Assembly (NCBI RefSeq): GCF_936928535.1
Contig: NZ_CAKZHY010000120.1
Coordinates: forward strand, 1 to 64,000
Source: an uncultured Bradyrhizobium sp.
GTDB taxonomy: Bacteria; Pseudomonadota; Alphaproteobacteria; Rhizobiales; Xanthobacteraceae
Length of the DNA: 64,000 nucleotides
Direction: 5' to 3'
Shown: one piece after another, positions 17,086 to 26,322 of the stretch
How positions within the stretch are numbered: position 1 is the first letter of the stretch
Layout: each line of letters opens with the position of its first letter
The notes under the pieces: model-generated
What the model was told of the DNA's origin: nothing
The model's input: only the letters and a program-made list of their open reading frames with translations
The model's database searches: none
Translations under genes and position numbers: made by a program

Positions 17086-17943
17086 TCATTTCACGGCCCC
17101 GGCAGTAAGGCCGCGTACGAAATACCTGCCGCCGAAAAGATAGATCAGCAAAGTGGGCAGGGCTGCGATGATCACCGCGGCGCTCTGCACGCCTTGCTTG
17201 GGGATATCTGCGACCGGAGTAGACAGTGCGATGAGCGCGGCAGTCACGGGCTGCTGCTGGCCGGTCGTGAAGGTTACGCCGTAGAGGAATTCGTTCCAGA
17301 TATGGGTGAACTGCCAGATCACGGTGACGATCAGGATGGGTGCCGAGAGCGGCAGGATGATGCGCCAGAAGATGCGGAAGAAACCGGCGCCATCGATGCG
17401 TGCGGCTCTGATCAGCTCGTGCGGAATGGCGACATAGTAGTTTCGGCAGAACAGCACCGTGAAGGAGAGCCCCTGGATCGTGTGGATCAGCACGAGACCC
17501 GACAGCGTGTTGATGAGCCCGATGTCCCGCAACACGATGGTCCAGGGCAAGAGGCGCATCTGCTGGGGCAGGAAGAGGCCGAGGGTGACGATGCCGTAGA
17601 TCCAGTTGTCGCCGCGAAATCGCCAGAGCGACACGGCGTAACCGGCGACGGCACCGAGCAGGGTCGAGAAGATCGTCGCCGGGATCGTGATAAGCGCTGA
17701 GTTCAACATGTACGGCCGGATGCCGGCGCAGGTCTCGGCAACGCAGAAGCCGCTCCAGGCCATGGCGTAATTGCCAAAGGCCCAGTGTTGCGGCCAGCCG
17801 ATCATCGAGCTCTGCGCGATCTCCTCATTGGTCCGGAGCGAGTTCAGGACGACGACGACCAGCGGCGCAAGGTAGGCGGCCGCGAACAAGGTCACGATCA
17901 GATAGATGAGAGCCCGGCTTGGGGCGAAGCTTCGGTCACGCAT
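17086..17943 (-). CDS. sugar ABC transporter permease (MalG-like)
   Basis: Inner-membrane permease, 285 aa, with six predicted hydrophobic segments. The EAA loop that docks the ATPase reads AARIDGAGFFRIFWRIILP. It belongs to the CUT1 class, partner of the MalF-like protein upstream. The ATG at 17943 is preferred over earlier in-frame codons because it gives a normal short cytoplasmic N-terminus and overlaps the upstream stop by only 8 bp. Confidence 0.92.
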   Translation of the reverse strand: MRDRSFAPSRALIYLIVTLFAAAYLAPLVVVVLNSLRTNEEIAQSSMIGWPQHWAFGNYAMAWSGFCVAETCAGIRPYMLNSALITIPATIFSTLLGAVAGYAVSLWRFRGDNWIYGIVTLGLFLPQQMRLLPWTIVLRDIGLINTLSGLVLIHTIQGLSFTVLFCRNYYVAIPHELIRAARIDGAGFFRIFWRIILPLSAPILIVTVIWQFTHIWNEFLYGVTFTTGQQQPVTAALIALSTPVADIPKQGVQSAAVIIAALPTLLIYLFGGRYFVRGLTAGAVK

Positions 17944-18865
17944 GGGCTGCCCGCCGTTGCCGGACATAGCGCCACGCCGCATAGGGCAGCAGCACTGCAA
18001 GAAGGATGAGCAACATCAGAACCGCCGCCGCCGCGCCCCGCCCGAGCTGGCTGCGTTGGAACATCAAATCGTAAACGACAAGGGCCGGCAGCTGGGTCGC
18101 GATTCCCGGTCCGCCATTGGTGAGTGCGCGGACGAGGTCGAACGCCGAGATCGCAAACTGCAACTGGACAACGATGACCGTGACGGTGATCGGCCAAAGC
18201 GTCGGCAGAATGACGCGCCAATAGGTTCGGATCGGCCCGGCACCGTCGATCTGTGCCGCCTTGATGATATCGGAATCGACGGAGCGGAGGCCAGCCAGGA
18301 AGAGGGCCATGGCAAAGCCCGAGGATTGCCAGATTGCTGCGATGACAATGGTCCAGATCGCCATGTCGCGGTTGACCAGCCAGTCGAAGTGGAAGGAGGT
18401 CCAGCCGAGATCATGGGCAAGCTTCTCGATGCCGATGCCGGGATTCAGCAGCCAGCTCCACACCGTGCCGGTGACGACGAAGGACACGGCCAGGGGATAC
18501 AGGAAGATGGTCCGCAGCACGTTCTCGCCGCGAATGCGCTGATCGAGCAGGATCGCAAGCAGGAGGCCGGTCGTCAAACTGAGCAGCACGAAAGCGATGC
18601 CGAAGAGCAGCAGATTGTCGAAGGCGATCTGCCAGTTTCGCGACGCCAGGACCGAATTGTAGTTGTGCAAACCGACCCAGCCCGAGACGGGAATAAGGGT
18701 GGAGGGCGTGAACGAAATCCAGATGGTCCAGATCGAAAACGAAATGAGGTGCGCTGCCGATAGCAGCAGCGGCACCCAGATCATCAGAAATTCGGGCAGC
18801 CGGCGCACCATCTCTGATGTCGCCGACCGGCCCGGCCGTGTTGCTATCGAGACGATTTCGGTCAA
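17936..18865 (-). CDS. sugar ABC transporter permease (MalF-like)
   Basis: Inner-membrane permease, 309 aa, with six main hydrophobic helices. The EAA loop is AAQIDGAGPIRTYWRVILP. It forms the CUT1 translocation pore with the MalG-like protein. It overlaps the 3' end of the solute-binding-protein gene by 4 bp and the MalG-like gene by 8 bp, indicating a tightly coupled operon. Confidence 0.92.
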   Translation of the reverse strand: MTEIVSIATRPGRSATSEMVRRLPEFLMIWVPLLLSAAHLISFSIWTIWISFTPSTLIPVSGWVGLHNYNSVLASRNWQIAFDNLLLFGIAFVLLSLTTGLLLAILLDQRIRGENVLRTIFLYPLAVSFVVTGTVWSWLLNPGIGIEKLAHDLGWTSFHFDWLVNRDMAIWTIVIAAIWQSSGFAMALFLAGLRSVDSDIIKAAQIDGAGPIRTYWRVILPTLWPITVTVIVVQLQFAISAFDLVRALTNGGPGIATQLPALVVYDLMFQRSQLGRGAAAAVLMLLILLAVLLPYAAWRYVRQRRAAHA

Positions 18866-20148
18866 CGTGCGCCCTCGACGGCCTCGGCGAGGCGGCTGAC
18901 GGCCTCATCCGGCTTGATCGTCTTGTTCTTCACATATTCGGTGATGACGTCGATTATCGCGGCGGTCAGGCCGTTTTCCTGGGCCATGTTGTGCGCGAGG
19001 CTCAGGACGGCCTGGTTGTTGCCCATGGCATTCTTCAGTGCGGCCGCGGTTGTCCGTTGACCATCCGACCAGCCCTCGCCGGTCAAATCGACATCGGTAC
19101 GCACGGGGATCGATCCCGTGATCTGCGAATACATGGTCTGGATCGCCGGATCCATCACGAGCTGCGCCATCAGCATCTGGCCGGCCTGGAGATCGGCCTC
19201 CTTGCGCTGCCAGAAGATGAAGGCATCGGCATTCAACAGGAAGACAGGCTTGCTGTTGTCGCTGGGACCGGGGGTGATGACATAGTCGTCAAACTTGAAA
19301 CCGGCATTTTTCAACACGCCCTGCGCCCAGCCGCCCATGATCAGCATGCCCATGTCGCCGTCGACGAAGCGCTTCAAATTGGTGGCATAGGGTTGGACGC
19401 CGACATTGGGATCACACCAGTCGGAGATCTTGCGCGTCTGGGCGAACGCTGCCTTCATCTCGGGGCCCTCCAGCGCCTTTTTGTCGAGATTCATGCAGGC
19501 GGCGCGGTATGCTGTCGGACTGATGCCGGCCAGCGACGCCTCGAATTTCTGCCCATCGTCGGCGCGGGTGCCGCCGTTGGCGATGGGATAGGCCATTCCT
19601 GCCGATTTCATTTTCTCGGCGAGTTCGTTGAAGTCAGCCCAGGTGACGGGGACCTTGTCGGCCTTGGCCTTGTCCATGCCACGCTTGGACAGAAACAGCA
19701 TGTTGGTGCTGTAGATTTGCAACGGCAGTGCGATCCATTTGCCTGCCGGCTTGTGCAATTTCGCAAGGTCCGGCGCGACGACCTTCTCGTAGCCGGCAGC
19801 CGCAACCACGGCGTCGAGATCGACGGTCGGAGCAATCTTCGACCAGGCGGCGATCTCGGGGCCCTTGAGCTGCGAGCAGGCCGGGGGATCGCCGGCGATG
19901 ATCTGCGCACGCAGCTTGTTCATCATGTCCGTGGTGAAGCCGGGGACGGGCGAGTGCTGCCAGATGCCGCCTTTCTCCTCGAATTTCTTGCCGAGCGCGG
20001 TGATGGCAGCACCGTCGCTGCCTGCGGACCATTGCGAGATTGCGGTGAGGCGCGGCTTGACCGCGCCTTCCGCGCGGGCAAAGGCCGGCAGCGCCAGTGC
20101 AGCAGCAGATCCAGCGAGCAGACGGCGCCTTGTTGTTGTGATCGGCAT
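18862..20148 (-). CDS. sugar ABC transporter substrate-binding protein (family 1)
   Basis: Periplasmic binding protein, 428 aa. The N-terminus TTTRRRLLAGSAAALALPA is a Tat-like signal peptide with an Arg triplet, cleaved probably after AFARA. The family-1 SBP fold is indicated by MNKLRAQIIAGDPP and FVDGDMGMLIMGGWAQG. Glucose/mannose- and pentose-type CUT1 binders look like this, so the sugar cannot be fixed from sequence. The ATG at 20148 has GGAGG about 8 nt upstream. It lies 85 bp downstream of the ROK regulator, on the same strand. Confidence 0.93.
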   Translation of the reverse strand: MPITTTRRRLLAGSAAALALPAFARAEGAVKPRLTAISQWSAGSDGAAITALGKKFEEKGGIWQHSPVPGFTTDMMNKLRAQIIAGDPPACSQLKGPEIAAWSKIAPTVDLDAVVAAAGYEKVVAPDLAKLHKPAGKWIALPLQIYSTNMLFLSKRGMDKAKADKVPVTWADFNELAEKMKSAGMAYPIANGGTRADDGQKFEASLAGISPTAYRAACMNLDKKALEGPEMKAAFAQTRKISDWCDPNVGVQPYATNLKRFVDGDMGMLIMGGWAQGVLKNAGFKFDDYVITPGPSDNSKPVFLLNADAFIFWQRKEADLQAGQMLMAQLVMDPAIQTMYSQITGSIPVRTDVDLTGEGWSDGQRTTAAALKNAMGNNQAVLSLAHNMAQENGLTAAIIDVITEYVKNKTIKPDEAVSRLAEAVEGAR

Positions 20149-20233
20149 GGCTAGTTCCTCCCGGGTGTGAAGTTGTTTGCGCCGTTTTGGCGCTGATGTT
20201 GGCGTGCGCGAGCCGCACGCGGCTGAGGTCTTG

Positions 20234-21406
20234 TCAGGCGGCCTCCGTCGATGCGGCGGGCATGCCACCAGATCTCGCCAGGCAGAAGGCAGCGAAGGCG
20301 AGAGCGGCCTGTGGGTCGTTGCCGGTCGAGGGTGGCACGAAGGCGAGCGACACTTGTGCCAGCTTCCGGCCGCCGAGCAGGCAGGAATCGATGCCGTCGC
20401 CAACGGCTTTTCGATCGTCTTCCGCAAGAAGCGATGGCCAGCCGCTGACGACAACGCCGCGGCAGGGCTTGACGTTCAAAGTGTTGCCGATGGCGAGACC
20501 CAGCCGGAACAGCCGCTGGCGCAATTCCTGGCGCAGCCGCGCCGTGAGGGGGATCGTTGTCATCCCATCGGAGCCAAGCTGGAGCAACTCCGCTTCGCTC
20601 ATGGGCAGCAGTTCGGCCAGCGCCGGCAACGACGTGTAGGCTTCGACGCAGCCATGATGTCCGCAGCGACATTGCGGGCCGTCGGTTCCAAACACCATGT
20701 GGCCGAGTTCGACCGGCTCGAGTGCGTCGTCCTCGATCGGATCATCGATCCAGGCACCTGCGACACCCTGGCCGACAAAGACGAACAGATGCGCGTCGGT
20801 GAACGGATAGTTTTCGGTGCGGCAGCGATGAAAGGTGGCGTGCGCCACCACCGAATTGGTGAAAGTAACCGGGACGCCTTCAAACATTTCGCCGAACATG
20901 TCGCCGATCTGTTCGATGTCACAGGGAATGATCGGATTGACCGATACGCTGAGACGACCGAGGCCCGGAACGGTCACGCCAATTTGTGCGAGCCTGATGC
21001 GGCGGCGGCGCGTCCAGTCGCGCAGCAGATTCAGAGCGTCGCGGAAGACCCGGCCAACGGATTCGACGGTCGGCTTCCGCGGCAGCGGCACACGCTCGAT
21101 GTAATGCAACTCGCCCGGCAAATTGCCAACGCCGACGCTGAGCCATTCTCCTGTCAGCTCGAGGGCGGCAAGCGCCACCGTGCGATCGAGCGACACCAGG
21201 CCGGTCGGGCCGCCGACATAAGGGGCAGGGCGCCTGACTTCCTCGATCAGGCCCTCGGCCTTCAGGTCGAACAGGATGCGCGAGAGGCTCGGCTCGGACA
21301 GACGCACGGCTTTCGCCAGCGGCGGCCGGAACGAGCCGCCGGACTGCAGCAGATGAGTCAAAATGGCAGCGCGCGTCTGCCGCCGACTTCTCGGCTGCTC
21401 CGGCAT
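20234..21406 (-). CDS. ROK-family transcriptional regulator (XylR/NagC type)
   Basis: DNA-binding repressor of the ROK family, 390 aa. The N-terminal winged helix-turn-helix is at about residues 10-65 (AKAVRLSEPSLSRILFDLKA). The sugar-kinase-like domain follows, with the ROK zinc cluster CRCGHHGCVEAYTSL. The ATG at 21406 is preferred: AGGG lies 6 nt upstream, while the in-frame ATG at 21424 lies inside a perfect palindrome that is more likely the operator. It heads the sugar ABC/SDR cassette, so it probably senses the sugar or its phosphate. Confidence 0.9.
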   Translation of the reverse strand: MPEQPRSRRQTRAAILTHLLQSGGSFRPPLAKAVRLSEPSLSRILFDLKAEGLIEEVRRPAPYVGGPTGLVSLDRTVALAALELTGEWLSVGVGNLPGELHYIERVPLPRKPTVESVGRVFRDALNLLRDWTRRRRIRLAQIGVTVPGLGRLSVSVNPIIPCDIEQIGDMFGEMFEGVPVTFTNSVVAHATFHRCRTENYPFTDAHLFVFVGQGVAGAWIDDPIEDDALEPVELGHMVFGTDGPQCRCGHHGCVEAYTSLPALAELLPMSEAELLQLGSDGMTTIPLTARLRQELRQRLFRLGLAIGNTLNVKPCRGVVVSGWPSLLAEDDRKAVGDGIDSCLLGGRKLAQVSLAFVPPSTGNDPQAALAFAAFCLARSGGMPAASTEAA

Positions 21407-21422
21407 TTCCATCCCTATCGTC

Positions 21423-21443
21423 ATTCTTACTTAGTGTAAGAAT
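21423..21443 (-). promoter_or_regulatory. palindromic operator, probably of the ROK regulator
   Basis: ATTCTTAC (21423-21430) and GTAAGAAT (21436-21443) are perfect 8-base inverted arms around TTAGT, strikingly AT-rich in this genome. They overlap the putative -10 and transcript start of the ROK gene, a classic repressor position. Confidence 0.65.
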
Positions 21444-21470
21444 TTGCCTGCGGAGCGTTTCAACTGTCAA
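21441..21470 (-). promoter_or_regulatory. putative promoter of the ROK/sugar ABC operon
   Basis: On the minus strand, a perfect -35 TTGACA (21470-21465) is followed after 18 nt by CAAATT (21446-21441) as a weak -10. The predicted start falls within the palindrome at 21423-21443. Confidence 0.5.
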
Positions 21471-21545
21471 GCTCTCGAAGGTAGCATACGCCGACTTGTT
21501 GTTGTGCGGAGCAACACGGTGCGTGGTTGGTCTCAACGGCGGGCA

Positions 21546-21579
21546 AACAAAAACGGCGCCATCTTGCGATGGCGCCGTT
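21546..21579 (-). terminator. rho-independent terminator of gltA
   Basis: AACGGCGCCATC and GATGGCGCCGTT (21552-21563 and 21568-21579) form a perfect 12-bp stem with a 4-nt loop. On the minus strand it is followed by TTTTTGTTT, 24 nt after the gltA stop. Confidence 0.9.
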
Positions 21580-21602
21580 CCGTTGGACGCTCCGGTCCGA
21601 TC

Positions 21603-22907
21603 TTACTTGCGATCCTTGATCGCGATGTAGTCGCGGCGGGTGGTGCCGGTGTAGAGCTGGCGCGGACGACCGATCTTCTGGTGCGGGTCCTCGATCATCT
21701 CGCTCCACTGGCTAATCCAGCCGACGGTGCGGGCGACCGCGAACAGAACGGTGAACATCGAGACCGGGAACCCCATCGCCTTCAGCGTGATGCCCGAATA
21801 GAAGTCGACGTTCGGGTACAGCTTGCGGTCGATGAAGTACTGGTCGCTCAGCGCGATCTTCTCGAGCTCGAGCGCGACCTTCAGCATCGGATCGTCGCCA
21901 TGGCCGGTCTCCTTGAGCACGGCGTGACACATCTTCTGCATGATCTTGGCGCGCGGATCGTAGTTCTTGTAGACGCGGTGGCCGAAGCCCATCAAGCGGA
22001 CTTCGGAGTTCTTGTCCTTCACCTTGGCGATGAACTCGGGGATCTTGTCCACCGAGCCGATCTCGGCGAGCATCGCGAGCGCAGCTTCGTTGGCGCCGCC
22101 ATGCGCCGGGCCCCAGAGGCAGGCGATACCGGCGGCGATGCAGGCGAACGGGTTAGCGCCGGAGGAGCCGGCGATACGCACCGTCGAGGTCGAAGCGTTC
22201 TGCTCGTGGTCGGCATGCAGGATGAAGATCTTGTCCAGTGCGTCAGCAAGCACCGGGTTGATCTTGTAGTCCTCGCACGGCACGGCGAAGCACATGTGCA
22301 GGAAGTTCTCGGCGAACTTCAGCGAGTTTTTCGGATACATGAAGGGCTGGCCGATGGTGTATTTGTAGGCCATCGCCGCCAGCGTCGGGATCTTCGCGAT
22401 CATGCGCATGGAGGCGATCATGCGCTGCTTGGGATCGTTGATGTCGGTCGAGTCGTGATAGAACGCGGCGAGCGCGCCGACCGAGGCCACCATGACAGCC
22501 ATCGGATGGGCGTCGCGGCGGAAGCCCTGGAAGAAGCGGGCCATCTGCTCGTGCACCATCGTGTGATGGATCACGCGGTCGTCGAAATCCTTCTTCTGCG
22601 CGGCGGTCGGCAGGTTTCCGTAGAGCAGCAGGTAGCAGGTCTCGAGGAAGTCGCCGTTCTCGGCGAGCTGCTCGATCGGATAGCCGCGGTATTCCAGCAC
22701 GCCCGCATCACCGTCGATATAGGTGATCTTGGACTGGCAGCTCGCGGTCGAGGTGAAGCCGGGATCGTAGGTGAACAGGCCCGACTGGCCGTAGAGCTTG
22801 CCGATGTCGACGACGTCTGGCCCGACGCTGCCGCTGAGGATCGGGAGATCGTAGTTCTTGTTTCCGACCGTCAGCGTCGCGGTCTTTGGGCTTTCTTTTG
22901 CGTCCAT
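21603..22907 (-). CDS. gltA: citrate synthase
   Basis: Type II citrate synthase, 434 aa, condensing acetyl-CoA and oxaloacetate as entry to the TCA cycle. Catalytic segments are intact: HADHEQNASTSTVR, GPAHGGANEAAL and GHRVYKNYDPRAK. The N-terminal beta-rich extension of Gram-negative enzymes is present (TLTVGNKNYDLPIL). It is followed by a strong terminator and preceded by gltX on the same strand, with 156 bp between them. Confidence 0.97.
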   Translation of the reverse strand: MDAKESPKTATLTVGNKNYDLPILSGSVGPDVVDIGKLYGQSGLFTYDPGFTSTASCQSKITYIDGDAGVLEYRGYPIEQLAENGDFLETCYLLLYGNLPTAAQKKDFDDRVIHHTMVHEQMARFFQGFRRDAHPMAVMVASVGALAAFYHDSTDINDPKQRMIASMRMIAKIPTLAAMAYKYTIGQPFMYPKNSLKFAENFLHMCFAVPCEDYKINPVLADALDKIFILHADHEQNASTSTVRIAGSSGANPFACIAAGIACLWGPAHGGANEAALAMLAEIGSVDKIPEFIAKVKDKNSEVRLMGFGHRVYKNYDPRAKIMQKMCHAVLKETGHGDDPMLKVALELEKIALSDQYFIDRKLYPNVDFYSGITLKAMGFPVSMFTVLFAVARTVGWISQWSEMIEDPHQKIGRPRQLYTGTTRRDYIAIKDRK

Positions 22908-23063
22908 CGTTGGTCCCCGATGTGTGGTGAAACGGGCCGGAGCCGGAGGCCCCCAAGGGAGAAGATGGGGCAGGCCGGATGTTCCAGAATGTACGGGGAG
23001 ATGGGTATATTATTGCTGTGTGCGCTGCAAGATCATGGCAGCCATGGTCAGCTCATGGCCTAC

Positions 23064-24491
23064 TTAGGTCGTAGATTGATCCTTAAGCCGGGCGAGGCTT
23101 TCCTGGCATCCGAGCACGTCCAAAACCTCAAATATACCAGGCGACGTGGTGCGGCCGGTCAGCGCCGCCCGCAGCGGCTGGGCGACCGCGCCGAGCTTGA
23201 GGCCGTTTTCCTCGGCAAAGGCGCGCAGCGCAGCTTCGGTGGCAGCGCCGCTCCAGGTCTCGACTTTCTCCAGCGCGGAATGAAGCTGGCCGATCAGCCT
23301 GCGATTGTCAGGCGTCAGCAGACCCGCCGCCTTCGGGTCGAGCTGCAGGGGACGGTCGGCGAAGATGAAATAGGCGCCGTCGATCAGCTCGAGCAACGTC
23401 TTGGCGCGCTCCTTGAGGGACGGCATGGCCTTGAGCAGCTGGGCGCGCGTGGTGTCATTTAACTTGGCCTTAATCTCGTCGCGCGCGGGCACGACGTGGT
23501 CGAGCACGTCCTCGAACATCTTCACGAGCGATTGATCGTCGGCGTGGCGGATGTAATGGCCGTTGAGGTTCTCCAGCTTGGCGAAGTCGAAGCGGGCAGC
23601 GGCGCGGCCGACATTGGCAAGGTCGAACGCTGCGATCATCTCCTCTGTCGAGAAGATCTCCTGATCGCCATGGCTCCAGCCGAGCCGGACGAGGTAATTG
23701 CGGAGCGCGGCCGGGAGGTATCCCATGGCACGGTAGGCGTCGACCCCGAGCGCACCGTGGCGCTTGGATAGTTTCGAGCCGTCCGGGCCATGGATCAGCG
23801 GGATGTGGGACATGTTCGGGAGCGACCAGCCCATCGCATCGTAGATCTGCTTCTGGCGGGCGGCGTTGATGAGGTGGTCGTCGCCGCGGATGACGTGGGT
23901 GACGCCCATGTCGTGGTCATCCACGACTACCGCGAGCATGTAGGTCGGGTTGCCATCGCCGCGCAGCAGGACGAGGTCGTCGAGATTCTCGTTCTGCCAG
24001 ACCACGCGGCCCTGAACCTGATCCTCGATCACGGTCTCGCCGGTCTGCGGCGCGCGCAGGCGGATGGTCGGCTTGACGTCCGAAGGGGCGGTCGCGGGAT
24101 CGCGGTCGCGCCACATGCCGTCATAGAGGCGGGTGCGGCCTTCCGCGCGCGCCTTCTCGCGCATGGCGGCGAGCTCCTCGGCGGTGGCATAGCAGCGATA
24201 GGCCTTGCCGTCGGCAAGCAGCTGCTCGGCGACCTCGCGGTGACGGGCGGCACGGCTGAACTGATAGATGACGTCGCCATCCCAGCCGAGCTCCAGCCAC
24301 CTCAAGCCGTCCAGGATCGCGCTGATCGCGGCCTCGGTGGAGCGCTCGCGGTCGGTGTCCTCGATCCGGAGCAGCATCTTGCCGCCGTGCTTCTTCGCAT
24401 AGAGCCAGTTGAACAGCGCCGTGCGGGCGCCTCCGATATGGAGGAAGCCGGTCGGAGAGGGGGCAAAGCGGGTGACGACGGAATCGGTCAT
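23064..24491 (-). CDS. gltX: glutamate--tRNA ligase
   Basis: Class I aminoacyl-tRNA synthetase, 475 aa. The HIGH-like motif is FLHIGGARTALFNWLYA and the KMSKS-like motif is KLSKRHGALG. The helical anticodon-binding domain forms the C-terminal third. Length and motifs are those of a discriminating or non-discriminating bacterial GluRS; a separate glnS lies divergently upstream, so glutaminylation of tRNA(Gln) need not depend on this enzyme. Confidence 0.96.
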   Translation of the reverse strand: MTDSVVTRFAPSPTGFLHIGGARTALFNWLYAKKHGGKMLLRIEDTDRERSTEAAISAILDGLRWLELGWDGDVIYQFSRAARHREVAEQLLADGKAYRCYATAEELAAMREKARAEGRTRLYDGMWRDRDPATAPSDVKPTIRLRAPQTGETVIEDQVQGRVVWQNENLDDLVLLRGDGNPTYMLAVVVDDHDMGVTHVIRGDDHLINAARQKQIYDAMGWSLPNMSHIPLIHGPDGSKLSKRHGALGVDAYRAMGYLPAALRNYLVRLGWSHGDQEIFSTEEMIAAFDLANVGRAAARFDFAKLENLNGHYIRHADDQSLVKMFEDVLDHVVPARDEIKAKLNDTTRAQLLKAMPSLKERAKTLLELIDGAYFIFADRPLQLDPKAAGLLTPDNRRLIGQLHSALEKVETWSGAATEAALRAFAEENGLKLGAVAQPLRAALTGRTTSPGIFEVLDVLGCQESLARLKDQSTT

Positions 24492-24524
24492 TCTTGGAAG
24501 GGCCTATGCATTGGAGGCGGTGGT

Positions 24525-24530
24525 ATATAA
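24525..24530 (-). promoter_or_regulatory. possible -10 element of gltX
   Basis: On the minus strand TGTTATATA resembles an extended -10 (TG-N-TATATA), about 35 nt before the gltX ATG in the 143-bp gltX/glnS divergent region. No clear -35 is seen. Confidence 0.3.
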
Positions 24531-24634
24531 CAGGACCGGGACATAACTAAAGCCCGGCGGCAGTCCCTCAAGCCCTTGGCTCAGCCACGCGAATTTGGCA
24601 GAAGGACCGCTGATTTCCCTACAGGATTTTCGTA

Positions 24635-26311
24635 ATGACAGAACCGGTGGCACCTGAGGTTGGGCGCGATTTCATTCGTGACATCATCCAGGCCGACCTC
24701 GATCAGGCCAAGTACAAGGAGATCGTGACCCGGTTCCCGCCGGAGCCGAACGGTTACCTGCATATCGGCCACGCCAAGTCGATCGCGCTCAATTTCGGCA
24801 TCGCCCAGGAGTTTCCGGGCCGCTGCCATCTGCGCTTCGACGACACCAACCCGGTCAAGGAAGAGCAGGAATATATCGATTCCATCCAGGCCGACGTGCA
24901 CTGGCTCGGCTACGACTGGGGCAAGAACCTGTTCTATGCCTCGGATTATTTCGACCGCCTGTACGAATGGGCCGAGAAGCTGATCCGCGACGGCCTCGCT
25001 TATGTCGACGACCAGTCCCAGGAGGAGATCCGCACTTCGCGTGGCACGCTGACCGAGCCCGGCAAGAACTCGCCGTTCCGCGACCGCAGCGTCGACGAAA
25101 ACCTCGACCTGTTCCGCCGCATGAAGGCGGGCGAATTCCCCAACGGCGCGCGCGTGCTGCGGGCCAAGATCGACATGTCCGCCGGCAACATCAATCTTCG
25201 CGATCCCGTGCTGTACCGCATCCTGCACGCGCATCATCCGCGCACCGGAACCAAGTGGAGCATTTATCCGAGTTACGACTATGCCCACGGCCAGTCGGAC
25301 GCGATCGAAGGCATCACGCACTCGATCTGCACGCTGGAGTTCGAGGACCATCGGCCGCTCTACGACTGGTTCATCGACAAGCTGCCGGTGCCGTTCAGGC
25401 CGCACCAGTACGAAATGGCGCGGCTCAATTTGACCTATACGCTGCTGTCCAAGCGCGTCTTGACCCAGCTCGTCCGCGACGGCCATGTCGCGGGCTGGGA
25501 CGATCCGCGCATGCCGACCATGGCGGGGATGCGCCGCCGCGGCGTGCCGCCGGCGGCTCTTCGCGAGTTCATCAAGCGGATCGGCGTTGCCAAGGCCAAT
25601 AGCGTGGTCGACGTCGGCATGCTCGAGTTCTGCATCCGCGAGGAGCTGAACCGCACGTCCCAGCGGCGTATGGGCGTGCTGCGGCCGCTGAAGGTCGTGA
25701 TCGAGAATTACCCGGAGGGGCAGACCGAGGAGCTCGAGGCGATCAACCACCCGGATGATCCGAGCGCCGGCACGCGCAAGATCACGTTCGGCCGCGAGCT
25801 CTATATCGAGCAGGACGACTTCATGGAAAATCCCCCGAAGAAGTTCTTTCGCCTGTCGCCCGGCAACGAGGTGCGGCTGCGCTATGCTTATTTCGTCAAG
25901 TGCACCGGCGTGATCAAGAACGACAAGGGCGAGGTGGTGGAGCTGCGCTGCACCTACGATCCCGCGACCAAGGGCGGCAACGCGCCGGATGGGCGCAAGG
26001 TCAAGGCGACCATGCACTGGCTGCCCGCGGCCAATTCGGTGCCGGCGGAGATCCGCATCTACAACCAGCTCTTCGCCAATCCGAGCCCGGACGCCTCGAA
26101 CTTCGCGGCCGATCTTAATCCGAACTCGCTGGAGATCCTGTCCGACGCGCGGATCGAGGCCTCGGTTGCGGAGAGCAATTCAACCGAGCCGATGCAGTTC
26201 GAGCGCCAAGGCTATTTCGTGCGCGACAAGGACTCGAGGCCGGGCAAGCCGGTGTTTTCGCGCACCATCGGCCTGCGCGACACGTTCGCGAAGGAAGTGG
26301 CCAAGGGCTGA
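24635..26311 (+). CDS. glnS: glutamine--tRNA ligase
   Basis: GlnRS, 558 aa, class I synthetase. The HIGH motif is in PPEPNGYLHIGHAKSIAL, the DDTNP segment follows, and the KMSKS-like motif is LLSKRVLTQLV. The C-terminal beta-barrel anticodon-binding region is present. GlnRS entered bacteria by transfer from eukaryotes and is patchy in alphaproteobacteria, many of which use GatCAB. It is transcribed divergently from gltX and is followed after 11 bp by a small NTF2-like gene. Confidence 0.96.
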   Translation: MTEPVAPEVGRDFIRDIIQADLDQAKYKEIVTRFPPEPNGYLHIGHAKSIALNFGIAQEFPGRCHLRFDDTNPVKEEQEYIDSIQADVHWLGYDWGKNLFYASDYFDRLYEWAEKLIRDGLAYVDDQSQEEIRTSRGTLTEPGKNSPFRDRSVDENLDLFRRMKAGEFPNGARVLRAKIDMSAGNINLRDPVLYRILHAHHPRTGTKWSIYPSYDYAHGQSDAIEGITHSICTLEFEDHRPLYDWFIDKLPVPFRPHQYEMARLNLTYTLLSKRVLTQLVRDGHVAGWDDPRMPTMAGMRRRGVPPAALREFIKRIGVAKANSVVDVGMLEFCIREELNRTSQRRMGVLRPLKVVIENYPEGQTEELEAINHPDDPSAGTRKITFGRELYIEQDDFMENPPKKFFRLSPGNEVRLRYAYFVKCTGVIKNDKGEVVELRCTYDPATKGGNAPDGRKVKATMHWLPAANSVPAEIRIYNQLFANPSPDASNFAADLNPNSLEILSDARIEASVAESNSTEPMQFERQGYFVRDKDSRPGKPVFSRTIGLRDTFAKEVAKG

Positions 26312-26322
26312 GGTAAAGGCAA

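Noticed and set aside
21444..23462. 672-aa open frame antisense to gltA
   Set aside because: Low-complexity Val/Asp/Arg composition; gltA on the other strand has all catalytic motifs.
24581..26017. 478-aa open frame antisense to glnS
   Set aside because: A shadow of a well-identified synthetase gene with no recognisable domain.
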